Source of the DNA: Leucogyrophana mollusca
Lineage: Eukaryota; Basidiomycota; Agaricomycetes; Boletales
Length of the DNA: 64,000 bases
NCBI GenBank assembly: GCA_021014945.1
Contig: MU266345.1
Location: 1 to 64,000, forward strand
Reading direction: 5' to 3'
Shown: piece by piece, positions 45,259 through 57,290 of the stretch
Layout of the letters: each line of letters opens with the position of its first letter
Position numbering within the stretch: position 1 is the first letter of the stretch
Notes under the pieces: generated by a model
Seen by the model: the letters and a program-made list of their open reading frames with translations, nothing else
The model's database searches: none
Told to the model about the DNA's origin: nothing
Made by a program: the position numbers and the translations under genes

Positions 45259-45718
45259 CGCCATACCATGCATCATAGATATTATCTAGCAACGAGGCCG
45301 TGGTAGTATTTAAATGGTAAGGACAATGATTGTTAAAGCTGTCATGTCCGCTGTGTATATGCCGTATCATATCATATCGTATCGTAGCGAAAATGGAAGG
45401 AACGGTATTAACTTACTGTAGATACTAGCTACAAGTTCAGAAGGCCATTGCACAACGTAACGATAAATAGGATACCTGCGAAATGTGATACAGTGCGAAA
45501 GCATGGAGGGTATGCAGCGACAACCGTCACGGAAGAATGTTCAAAGCAAACCGCGAGGATTGTCCGGGAAACAATGGACGGCGGGAGAGCTCTCACAGAC
45601 GAGTCAATGGAGTGGAGCCACTTCTGAAAATAAAATTCACCGCAGGCTTAGGATCAACGGACTTGCCGTAGTCGCATCCACGAGGATGGGGAACTTCGCA
45701 TGATCAAAGAAGCAGCCA
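45259..45718. other. spacer between convergent genes
   Basis: No gene is seen between the TM-protein stop and the 3' end of the transcription factor. It holds a short ATATCATATCATATCGTATCG-like repeat near 45363-45385. Confidence 0.5.
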
Positions 45719-47281
45719 TCAGCGATCTATCGGGTCGAAACTGGGGCCTGGCCTTCGCTCTCGATGGTCTCCACCTTCGCGCGCCGGCGCAATGCTAGGC
45801 AGCACTAGTGGCGAATCGCTGTAACGTCTAGACGATACGCTGGGTGCGTGGAGCGACATTGAAGGATTCGATGGGCCTTCCATAGAGATGTCTGGCACAC
45901 TCGAGCCAGCTGACGGCGGAGGGCGCCGTTGAGGGAGGCCACTGGGTCTTTCCAACCTTTTATTGCTGGGCGCAGACGCTCCCCCAGTGTCATGAACGTC
46001 TGCGCGAGGTAGTTTTTTGACTGCGAGTCAGGGTAGTAAGGGGACGTAATGGATGCCAATGACAGAGGGGACTGCCTGACAGTGGTGGGGGACTTTGCGT
46101 CAGACGGACGACGCATGTGGGAGAAGCCCGATGCTTGGGGGGGCTGGCCACCAGACGATGACGGGCCAGCATGCAGGGTACCCATCCCCGGCGCTTGTAC
46201 ATGAGGCGACGAGGTCGGAGAGTATCGGTGAGACTTCGGATGAGTTTCTTGGAAAGACGATGGCGACAGGGAAGGCGGGTACATAATCGAACCCGCAGAA
46301 GGGTGTGTGGTATGGTACGGAGGCACACTCTCCGAGGGCGGCGGCCCTGGTAGATCCGACGGCATCGAATACATTGGCATGGGGACTGAGCCTGCAGGTG
46401 CAGCAAATAGTCGCGAGACGACCGTCTCCAGGTGGTCAAATCTTGCCTTGAGCTCTTCATAATCAGCTCTGCTCCTGGCTTTAAGCTCTTCGTATTCAGC
46501 TCTGCTGACATACTTGTCCCTGTCAGACGGATAAGGATGATGTTGGGTAAGCCACAGGCTGTAGTTGGACGTACACCGGTTCCAACGTTCGCCATTGGCA
46601 TTTTGTCTGTTCGCCGCGCCGTGTACAAGGCCCACATGGTTGTGCCCTGAAATGCGGTCGTCAGCATCATGGCCGGTGGTGACATTATAAAGGCCGAACC
46701 TGTCACATTTGATCTTTCGTCGTTTGCATTCTGTAGGGACGCGCGTGACAGGCATCACAAGGCCGATAACATGCGAAACGATTGATCGTCGTGTACGAAG
46801 GCATATTCCGAATCGATAACGGGCGTGCGATCAGTCGGGGAGCAAAAACCACAATTCGGTACGCACCATTGCAACTCAGGGCTTGTCGTCGCCGTTTCTT
46901 CTTTGCCGGTCCTTGCTGCTCAGCCTCACCTTCAGGTTCGGATTCGGGTACTTCGTGACGGGCGTACATGCTAGACGGGGCTTGTGCCGTTTGTGCAGCG
47001 TGCACGTCACCAGCCCCGGATCCGGATGGCATAGAATAGACGCTCGGTGGTGGATAGGTATAGCCAGAGGATTCGGGCGGAGGTAGGTGAGACTGAGACA
47101 TGCCGGATGGCGGGAGATAGGGGTGTAATTGACGTATTGAGGGCAGCGACTGCTGCGGATACTGTGACGTAGATGGGGCTAGTGACCGACTCTGATCCTC
47201 TGGCACGGACGGAGTGGCTAGTCGGCGGGACTGCGCAGGCGGATTGCGCCCAGGATTGCGTAGATGTCTATCGGGATCCAT
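45719..47281 (-). CDS. Zn2Cys6 transcription factor with frame break near the C-terminus
   Basis: The ATG is at 47281-47279. A Pro/Ser/Gln-rich N-terminus leads to the basic KKKRRRQALSCN, then introns split the binuclear cluster: ALSCNECKRRKIKCDRAQPC continuing GPCTRRGEQTKCQWRTLEPV. All six cysteines are present. A short coiled coil follows (DKYVSRAEYEELKARSRADY, EELKARFDHLETVVSRLF), which contains a small internal duplication of the (R)A(E/D)YEELKAR unit. Residues toward the end read SLASITSPYYPDSQSKNYLA and FMTLGERLRP. After this the annotated frame turns into an unlikely tail ending at 45805, while the -1 frame reads NKRLERPSGLPQRRPPPSAG and on to FDPIDR at 45719. A one-base deletion in the CCC run near 45966 is the simplest explanation. 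DNA-binding role is by family; targets unknown. Confidence 0.8.
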
Positions 47282-50176
47282 GATAGCGTAGAATACTCCA
47301 GTGTCAGCACGCGTCTGGGAACAGAGCGGAGAAAAACGACAGGTTGGATCGACGGAGCAAGCAGCACGAACCCGAAGGAAGCCAGCGAAGTTTAAATGTG
47401 TCTGAGGTGAGGGAGTGAAAAAGACACAAGGCCGTGGCTGTTCACCTAAATAAGTGCGAGCTGAAGCGGGACTAGTTGTTTCAATGAGGGCGCTAATAAA
47501 CTTCCGGGTATAGCAGAACTTGGCCAGTTCGGGTCTGTGCCAACGAGACAGCCTGCATGCAATATCAGAGGTGACGTTGAGAACCTTGCCCCTTGCGATC
47601 TCGGGCCTAAGTTGATCTACCCAGTTAAATGAGTTCAGGTTCGCGTCCAAGTAATAAACCTTACCTTTCAATCAGTGACACCCCCACAGAGGCAGAGATT
47701 ATTTACCGGCGCCCAATAGTTTATACCTGCGGATAATAGATTTAATAGTGAATATAATAAGCTGCCTACCTGCAATCTGAGGATTTGTACGCCCGCTGAC
47801 GGTGCTGTGTTACAGGCACACGTTGGATTTGGTAATAGCGTGGAATAGACTTTTGGATTTGGTTCGGTTCTTTCCGGGGAAACCTCCGTCTATCGCCGGA
47901 ATAACTGCCACCTTCCTACTTCGGCCACCTTCTGTGTGGAGTCGTACCTTGTCCTCACGACTTGCGTTCGTTTCCACTTTCACGCCATCATGAAACAAAG
48001 GTATGTCGCTCGAGGGACGACTGGATACTAAAATATCTCCTCAGATCAGGTCCGCTGAATATCTCCTAAATCTCCGTCATCCGCGATGACCGGAAGGGGC
48101 GATGCGGGGTTCCGCCATCTTCATCCGGATCATGCTATCCACTTTGGAAGCCGCATTGATTACTTATAGATGACTGGAGCCTAGAGGTACACATAACTTT
48201 CCAATATTTGTCCGCTTTGCGCTCACGAGCAGCCACAACACGCTGTCATCCTGCTGGCGATCTTAGTCGGCTGGACGCCTCGCGGTCGACTTCCGTTTGT
48301 TAATCGCTCTTCCCCGCTGACACATGACACGTTAACATTCGTCATATCAACAGGTGTGTTCAACATGAGGTTGTAACGTCTCGTCAATGCGCTGCGTGCC
48401 AGATACCGTGTACGCAAGTTTACACCCACATTTACACGGTAACGGCAGGTACGCCGTTTACCCTCCCTTTCAGCGATAATATCCGGCCTCGACGCCCCCT
48501 TTCCCTTTTTCTTACACAGGATCTCTATGTGAGAACGTGACATCCTGCCATGCGCTGATAATCCATCGATCCCCGTTGGCTGCCTTGTTCAAATCGGTTC
48601 TCTCGGTAGATTAAGAAGTTTCGATTATTCTTGTCCGATCTTGTCCAGGACTTGGGTTTTAAACGCCTGGAACACCACAAAATGCGGTCGATCACGCTGG
48701 AGACGTTCGCATGGTAACCGTTAAAACACGCTGGCTTTTGGCAGGATGGATAATCCATCTGCAAACCTTCTTGCGTACTTCTTCGATGCTTCTACGGGCC
48801 GAACTTGAAGACGTGTGCGGAGGACTCGGTCCTGCCATTCCGACCTGCTCGTCTCCCGCAAAAGCCTATCATAGGTACTGGCTGGCCTCTCGAGCGCGCG
48901 CTACCTCCTCAAACCACCTCACAATGCCGTAATCTCCGCCGTCATGGAATGATGGAACGAGCGGTCCTGACATTAGCCCCTCAGTTCACACACTTGACAG
49001 AGTGCACATTAAAGGTCGTCATGGGCCCTCACCCCCCAGTCGCGAGAATTCCAGGAGCGAATATCATTTTCTCCGTACACGCCTCAATAAAAGTTAACGC
49101 CGCTTGGTTTCACCTCATATCCCTTGTGTCATAATACTCACGTACTTAATGTTTCCATTGGGAACCTGTTTTTGTCGCCAAAGTCATCGTCAGCATGCAT
49201 TCAGGACTTGGCGGTCAGTGTGGTGCTCTACCCTAGATGACCGGTTATACTGACGCACCCTTCCCATCGACTGGTACCCCTGTGTCGAGCCGTGTGGCAC
49301 CGCTATCCACCTTGTTCTAACGCCGCGATAGGTTCTGCCTCGAGTTGTTGCGAGTGACCATGCTTCGGCCACTGCCCTTAGCTCTATTACAGCTCTATTA
49401 CTCTGTCATGGCATCAACGCGCAGGCGATCGGAAAGTACACCTGCCACATTCAGCGCCTTCTTGGCGATATCTCCGCCTCGCGGATGACGTGCTGTAGCA
49501 GTGCCTCTTGAGTTTAAGTCGGTAACCTCGGTGGAGCCCTTTCAGTTCTATCGTCCCCCGATCGGGGCGGAAAACCGAAACCCGGATACATGCCGTCTAC
49601 ACGAGGGTGCATAGTGATAAAAGCGACGAGGCGCATGCATCAGTGTTGCACTGGTCCCGGAACCCCTGCGGAATGGGCGTAAACTCGCAGAATGGTAGGG
49701 GCTGTGGATACAACCCATGTCAACAGGGTCACCCGTTCTCCTCGAGGTTAGTTGCTGTTGCTGATCGGTCAGCTGAACACCTTGTCGTAAACCGAGGGTG
49801 TCACGGAGCATGAAGTGCAGGTCTTCGTATGTAAGTCCCAACATCATAAGGACCATGGGTGATCAATGGTTGATCAATGGTGTCAGCGCTTTCTCAGGTA
49901 AATGACGTGAAGACCCAATGACATTCCATATGACCGAGCCTAACTTGCTGCATTTAGAGCGACTCTGTCCGCTACAGCATCCTAATGTCCGTAGTTGGGT
50001 CTTCTGACCACTCCTCGTTTATAACGAAACCAAAGTTATTACATTGAGTAAATGGAATCAGAACACTCGTCCCTGCATTTGACATATCCCCGAGCGGAAC
50101 ATGATCTCCCAATCACCACGAGGACGCTACTAGCCGATCGTCGACCGAATTACAGGTGCGTCATCGAATCGGTTTG
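47282..50176. other. 2.9 kb without a recognised gene
   Basis: The frame of the transcription factor remains open upstream to about 47671 but I see no reason to extend the start. Beyond it, only short frames of no clear meaning. No tRNA, array or terminal repeat is visible. Confidence 0.4.
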
Positions 50177-51438
50177 TTATACCGAGGCTACCCATTCCGC
50201 GATTGCTGTGTATGCCTCGCTGCGTTCCGGTTCATGGAAGTCAAAGGCGGGGTAGACATGAACTCCATCTGGAGCCTCGTAGTAGGTAACCTGCCCAGCT
50301 CCAGCCCCTTCGCCCATATCCACCGCCATTTTCTTCCTCAGTGTTCTTATCTGATCAACCAAGAGCTCAGCACCGCCAGCGTTGATGAAAGTTCTTGGAA
50401 AGCCCAAAAATCTAGCCTCGCAGTGCAAAGAGGCTGGGGATATGAAACGATTGGACTCCGCAGCCTCGTTGCCTAACGCTCCTAAGTATGCGATCTTCGG
50501 GTAGCTTTTGCGACCGTTAAGGCCGGTTCCAAGCGTGTCTGATCCGGCGAAGGAAAGCATCGAGGAGCCCGGTGTTTCATGAGAAACGCTCAAATCAATC
50601 CAGGGAGACAGCAGTATAACCCCTCCCGGAGGAGCGGGTAGGTTGTTCTCCGGATTATTTTGAGATTCTACGAGGTAGCGAACTAAAGCCAGGGCAAGGT
50701 TCCCCCCAGCGGAATCTCCTTCGACGATAATATCGGAAGGGTTGATACCCATGACATTTGTGAGGTAGTTGTAGCCGGCAAGAGAGTCGAACAATGCAGC
50801 AGGGAAGGGGTTACTCGCAGAATACGGAGCAGCTTTGGATAGTCTATACTCGATGGTAAAAGTGCGCTTGAATTGGGCGCAAAACTGCATAAGGGCTCTG
50901 GAAATTCCCGTGGAAGGGTCGGTGGGATGAGCCGAGAGCCCAACAAATCCCCCGCCGTGAATACGGTAGAGAATTTTTTCCCCCTGCTGTAAAGGATCGC
51001 CCACAGGGATGTCCAGGCCTTCTCTGTCAATCCAGTAGCCGGGAATACGGATGGGTTCCACGCCCATGGTGGATGCCCACTCCAGCAGTTCTCCGTAAAT
51101 GAGCTCTGGTACAGGATTGATCCACAAGGCTTTCACGCCTGGGCCATCATGAATTGCAAGGTGGTTAGTCCCACCCGAAGGAGGACCAACTCTGCCAGAA
51201 ATAATCAGTGACAACGTGTAGAGGCACCGGAGATGAGGACACACTTGTCATTGATCCCTGATAAATGACGGATCAGTCTAACCTGCAAGCAGCGCTTGAG
51301 TGTCCATGACGCTCTTGGGCGCCAAGATTTGGGGAGCGATAAAAGGAACCATAACGGAAACCTAACCAAGGTCGTGGTGAACAGCTGATAAGTCAGGTAA
51401 AGCCCCCGAAATGGTTGATAGCGCAGTTCATGCACCAT
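50177..51438 (-). CDS. alpha/beta hydrolase, HSL/arylacetamide-deacetylase type
   Basis: This is an esterase-like hydrolase. The ATG at 51438 opens a hydrophobic N-terminus (LTYQLFTTTLVRFPLWFLLS), probably a membrane anchor. One 53-nt intron (GTGTGT...CTGGCAG) joins GINDK to VGPPSGGTNHL. The catalytic landmarks are in place: the oxyanion HGGGF (ILYRIHGGGFVGLS), the nucleophile elbow IVEGDSAGGNLALAL, and the C-terminal acid/His region with EAPDGVHVYPAFDF. About 402 residues, a normal length. The stop is TAA 50179-50177. Such agaricomycete enzymes act on carboxylic esters, sometimes in secondary metabolism; the substrate is unknown. Confidence 0.88.
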
Positions 51439-54400
51439 ATTGAATGGACTCGGAGGGGGGAAGAACTCGACATGAATGCGTGAGCGATGTTATAAAGGAG
51501 TGAGGAAATGCGTGTACATACTCAAAATCAATGGGAAGATGGCCGGGCCGGCGAATTATGAGCCATACCAACGGCGATTGTTGCTGGAGAGTGGTCAGTG
51601 GTCACGGATATTGACTGCAAAAACACCGGAAATTGTTGAACATCACATCTGCTCAACGACATGACACGCAGGCCCTGGTGAGCAGGTACATACCGAGCGC
51701 CAAGATGGCAGCGTGCCAACGGGACTCGGTGACCATGAGTTCCAGGTACTGGTCGCCACCACCTGTCAGCATTCGCCACGCGAACGAAAATAGCCCTGCA
51801 AATCCGAAGGTAACGCGATGAACCTTCGAGCGGATATCGCTCTACACGGTGTAATATCAGGAAGGCGAGTGGATAATAGTATGGCCTTCATACTTCCTCA
51901 AGCTCAGGCTCTCCTGGCACGTTTTTTACTGTGTGAAAACCCATGTCAGTTCCTGCTTATCCACTCGCCCGCCCTAAAGGCGCGCCTTCGTGCTCGTCTA
52001 GAAATGCATTATTGACACTCGCGTGCGCCGCGTAAGCGACGGGCCCCGCCTCAGCCTCGGAGGATGCTCAGCTTATAAAATGGTCTTGTACCCCCCTTCC
52101 CCTCGGATGCGACTTGTGTTCAAGGTCTGGATGGTCACAAGTCACGGCTCAAGGCGATTATTATTACCGGTATTAGAATGTAGCCTCAAACTGCATATAT
52201 TTTTGGGTGAGAAACATTGAATCAGATTCAGAGCAGAGAAACCAACCTAAGGTCCGGGTTCCCCCCGAGCGTGTTCTTTGCGAGCGATCACGGCACGGTA
52301 CGCGTCCATTCCCCATTGTCGGATAAGGATTGAATGGTCGTGTGCTCCACCCGTGTCACCCCAATTTTTGAAAGATACAGTGTTCGCAATATCAGGATAG
52401 GTGACCTGTCCTACGAGAGTAACCCCTCTCATATCTCGTATAATTCTCCTTCAAGGCGCGTATGAGGCCCAATAACAGCTCCTCCCCCGTCAACGATAAA
52501 CGCCCGAGGGACGCCCTAAACTTGAGTGTGCAGCGAGGTATGCAGGCCAATCCGCAGCAGCTACACCATACATGCATAAAAACGCTGCCTTTGGCCCCAA
52601 AACGACTCGTAGCCGAAAAAATCGCAGCGCGCGTTCCTGAATCAGAACGAGGGACCAGTTGTGTCATTGGAGATGCCAGCGTCAGATAATGGAGCAAGGA
52701 TTAGCCCACAGGCGACGCAGGAAGGCCCGCGAATGGGTCTTCTCCACGTTGTGAGAGGTATCACGTCCATGCAAGAGGTATGTCTGCTCCCGTTGAGTCG
52801 TCAACAACCACAATACCAACTGGAAAATATCCCTGGACTATCACCGGCCATCACCAGGTATTATTCAGCGAGAGCTCCAATCAGCGCAGCAGGGAATGAA
52901 TTGCCCGGTGGGCATGGAGGACTCGTCGGAAAGGATTTATTCGACGGAGAATGTGCAGCAAAATGTGCAGTGCTCAAAATGGCTCTCCACCAACACGGCC
53001 GACGTATCAGAGGGATGAACGGACATTGCAATGTTGCCACCGCCACACAGACGATAGAAAACATTTTCGCAGACGGCTACTGGAGTGCCTTTTGAAATGG
53101 CCATAACCTCTTTATGATTCATCTAGTCAATTGGTTGGCTGCAAGCAATATCCCTGAGGATAGCTAGTCATGGACGCTAGGGCTATCCTCCATTGCATGG
53201 TTATTTGGTGTATGACCGAATGGGCCCCCACTAACCGATACCTTAGCGGTGTTTAAAGCGCTAGAACTACATGCACTCACCTGCCATCGATGTGCCCGGT
53301 GTAACAGATAACTGAACTATCAGAGACCCCCTGGAAGCGAAGATCGTCGTAGCAGCCATGCCCTTGGCGTGGAGACGACAAGGCACGACGAAAACAGGAC
53401 GAAAAGTGTAACGCAAGGCTGGTGTGCCAAGGAGATTGCTATGAGATGCTCACTACATAGTCTGACCATCACAAGCGCTGAACTTCAAAGGACTTCAGGC
53501 TTGAAATGATGGTCTTGAGGTTGTAACGCCCACTACATATTGGGTGTATCACCACTTCGAATGAAGCTTTGTGCGAAAAGAGGTCCAGGCCATCGCAGCG
53601 CCAAACCCCGTGGTTCGACAATGGGATCGTGAGGTTGGTCCCAAAGAGCCCTCAGGGAGGCGGCTACGGCTGCGCCGTTGACTGCCGTTGATGCGACAAA
53701 CATGCACGAGAGTTGTGCACTGGATGCATTTTGTGGTGCGCACCTCAAGACTCAACCCTGTGGCAAGCCTGAGCCACGACTCCGGAGGATGATACTTATG
53801 CAGAATAGCTGGACACAGATGATGCACAGACCGAGATCATAATGAAGATCAGGGTCCACTTCGCTGTAGCGGGCGCATTGCGTAGCTTGGGTTTTCCCGG
53901 AAGCTGGTTCAGAGGCTGTCCGGACTCGTGGTCATATCCACAACCATCAGGCGTAAATCCGGTTGCGTTCAGATCTTGAGGAGATCCACCGTAGATGGCA
54001 TGGCGTGTTAGTCAGGCGCTAACCGGGCGGTAAGTATCTCTATATTGTTTGCTGAACTTTGGAACGAACACCTTGGAAAAGGGGTGGAGGATACAGTTCA
54101 ACATGGTTTGATAGAGCAAAAGTGAAATACAGTCGGTATAAGATGATCATATGCCAAGTACTGATTAGCCGCTCGATCAGTAGAAGAACAAAGGATAAAC
54201 GGCATGCCCAGTTCTTGACCCCAGTTGGAGTCCTTCTTCTCGACTGTCGACAGAATATGAAGTACGCGACGCCCATCATTGAGACCGTAGGACGCCAACT
54301 TCGCAGACCGAGGTGACTGTGAAGAAAAAAGCCAAGTGTCGGCAAATTTGGATTATAAGGAAATCTCAAGTGGTCCGTGCGCATGAAGGCCTATATAAAC

Positions 54401-54838
54401 GAGATCCGGCCATCAAACACATTTTCTTTATCGAAAGTTCACCTGGCAGGTTGATATTTGGGCTTCTCCTCAGTTTTCGAACGATTTTACTGGAGAATCT
54501 TGAACCTATATACCTCAGGGAGAGCCACTCCTTTCACCCAAGATCGCACCGATGTTGAAGAGGTCGGCGGCGGCCCGTATGAGAGGTACATTCTGTCACT
54601 CATAGCACTCATTCTTAGATCTTTTGTTGCACATTAATTGGACGGACTTTTACCACCATTTAATCCGCGTTTTCCATGAGCAGTGCCTCAATGGAGAGAA
54701 ACTTTGCAGATGGCCCCGGCTGACGAGTTCGCCTCTCGGATGCTGTGCTATACCGTGCTACAAGGATCCACGATCAAGCTTGGTTATACAACATGAATGA
54801 TATTAAACGATACACGCAGAACGACGAATATCTCGCCA
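51439..54838. other. 3.4 kb without a confident gene
   Basis: Frames on both strands are short. The minus frame 52432-52247 (YPDIANTVSFKNWGDTGGAH and a TAG end) looks protein-like and could be a terminal exon of a decayed gene, but I find no domain upstream of it. The rest is spacer. Confidence 0.4.
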
Positions 54839-56302
54839 TCATTGTTCGTTCACGAACACGGCAGCCATCCCCATCCCTGATCCAATGCACATGCTGGTAA
54901 CGAACACTCTCTCATTCCTCTGCTTACCAATGCTGAGACCCGTCGCGATCTGACGAGCACCAGCTACGAGTGGTCATGATGAGATGGGCAGAACAGATGG
55001 AACAGTTGGATGAACACGCACTGCAACCAAGAGGATGCCCTATAGCGATAGCACCGCCATTCACGTTTACCTTCTCGAACGGAATTCCTATCTTGTCCAC
55101 ACTGTACACCGCTTGTGATGCGAACGCTTCGTTGATCTCGTAGAAATCGATATCGTTTTTTGATAGACCAACTTTTTCGAGCACTTTGGGAATGGCGTAG
55201 GCTGGGCCAACGCCCATGATACGCGGTGGACATCCGACAGCAGTCGCTGCCACGTATTTGCCGACGATAGGTAGTCCGAGGCGTTTAGCGACGGAACGGC
55301 GGCAAAGCACCACGGCGGCTGCGCCATCTGAGATCTGAGAAGCATTGCCTGTGCATCAAACTAAGCGTCAGATCAAGCTCAAGATGCAAAAATCGCCAGA
55401 AATTACCAGCATGGGTGGAACCATCCTTCTTGAACGACGGTTTCAACTTGGCTAAGCTCTCTGCGGTAACACCGTCTCGAATACCCTCGTCCGCGTCGAC
55501 AATGATCTCTGATACCTTCTCAGTCTTCGGGTCGACGACTTTGACTTTGAGGGGAACAATTTCATCTCTGAATTTCCCGGCTTTTTGCGCCGCGGCGGCC
55601 TTCTGGAATGACTCTGCTGCAAACTTGTCTTGAACTTCCCGAGAGATCCCGAAGTCCGAAGCAACGTTTTCCGAAGTGAAACCCATGGGAATGAGACAAT
55701 CTTGGGCCTCCTTGTTCGTAAGGACCTCTTCTGACCAGCCATCAGGCAAAGAACTGCCTCCCCAACCAAAGGTCATCGACTCGACTCCAGCACCTGCATG
55801 AAATCTTGTAAGGGCGATTACTCACGCATGCACAAGAGGACTGACCGATGCCGAGGTCAATCTGACCAGCGATGATCTGGTTAGCAATTTGATTGACGGC
55901 TGCTAAGCCAGACGAGCACTGGCGGTTCACGGTATTTATGGACGTCGTTATGGGGATCCCGGAGTGAAGAGCTGCCATGCGAGCAGCATTTGCACCACCA
56001 CCGGGTGGGAGGACGTTACCAACGGCAATATCTTCGATTAAAGCGGGGTCGACGCGCGCTCTCGTGTAGGCAGCCTTAAGAACGCCAGATAGGAGCTCCT
56101 CAGGCCGAGTGTCCTTAAATCCACCCTTCCTGCCCTAATCGCATGAAAACAGATAACTGTATTCAGCGAGTCGTTCAAGAATTTCCAACTCCAAAGCACC
56201 CACCTTGGCTAGTGCGGAGCGCACGGCAGATACAATCACCACATCATTTTCGTGCTTGGCGAGGACCTTTGCCTTTGCGCTTGATGTGCTTTGAGTCGAC
56301 AT
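54839..56302 (-). CDS. POT1: peroxisomal-type 3-ketoacyl-CoA thiolase
   Basis: The enzyme cleaves 3-ketoacyl-CoA in fatty-acid beta-oxidation. The ATG at 56302 is followed by AKVLAKHENDVVIVSAVRSA, then a 66-nt intron to RKGGFKDTRPEELLSGVLKA. Catalytic residues are visible: the nucleophile Cys in NTVNRQCSSGLAAVNQ, His in GGAIAIGHPLGC, and the second Cys in VTSMCIGSGMGMAAVF. Other blocks: VESMTFGWGGS, MGFTSENVASDFGISREVQD, NASQISDGAAAVVL, YEINEAFASQAVY. The last intron (about 54967-55035) splits GC-T-GARQIATGL. Stop TGA 54841-54839. About 415 residues, normal. No clear PTS2 or SKL signal is seen, so peroxisomal location rests on family likeness. Confidence 0.93.
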
Positions 56303-57290
56303 GGGGGGCAGTTGGATGATAAATGTTAGAGACAACGTAGGAGTTGGGCGTTTATACAGCCGGTGGGGAAAGATGCATGTGTTTACCGGTTACTCGACGC
56401 TTAGTAAGGCAGACTTTCACTGTAACCCTAACCATAATCGACGCTCGCTCGCCTCCTCAACCAAGGCTCCTCCGCAACCTGCTTTCCGTGCCGTCTGAGG
56501 TGTGTGACATGTGTTTCTAATAAAGCGATCGAGTGGATTCAGTGCGTCTATATAACTTTAGTTGATCCTATAAGCAGCTTACCGTCGGAGGAATAGAGCT
56601 CGCTGCCAACTTACTAGTACACTGCCCGCGTCGAAGTCACTGGTTAAGATTCACGTTCGGGGACTTCTTGCAGCTTCGGATCCGACCAAACAGTACCCTG
56701 CAGTATTCAATCTTTTATTTTCTGGTTTACTTTTGAGATTTTATATTTTCTAACCTTGATTTCCACTGCCATGTTCACCAGACGCCGCGAAAGGCCACCG
56801 TAGCGTGAGGAGCCGGGTGGACACAGTCCGACACACTGAGCCCTGTCCGCGAAGCCCTTTTCACAGTCAATTCGACCGAGGAATCAGGACTCGGAGCAAT
56901 CGATTTGCTTTGATTTCCGTGAACAGCTCCCCTGGCATCCATACGCCAAGATACCTAACTTCACGAGTGTTTTGCGTCCGAGTCCCAAGGGACCTATGCG
57001 ACCCTCGCATCGTTAAAATTACCCACGAAGTCTATCTCCTATTCCCTCCCTTAGCTCCCGGGAGATTACTTCTATCTTTAGATCCAATGCTTATCCTTCG
57101 CTCTCTCTGCTCACGACCTGGATCACGCTGACCTCGACATTCACACTGGAAAAACTATTTGGACGCGACGCCGCCCGATCATGTGCGAAGTCTTCGGGAG
57201 AAATGCTTGCTTTAATCCCGCGTCTTTGAAGTGCAAGTGTAGCTCTTGAGACGCCTTTGATAACGAAAGAAAACAACCACTCTCACAAAG
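56303..57290. other. spacer between thiolase and the monooxygenase cluster
   Basis: Divergent promoter space for POT1 (minus) and the first monooxygenase (plus). A T-rich stretch lies near 56706-56755. No gene is seen. Confidence 0.5.

Noticed and set aside
52247..52432. Terminal exon encoding YPDIANTVSFKNWGDTGG
   Set aside because: It looks protein-like but no upstream exons or known domain could be attached, so it is mentioned only in the regional note.
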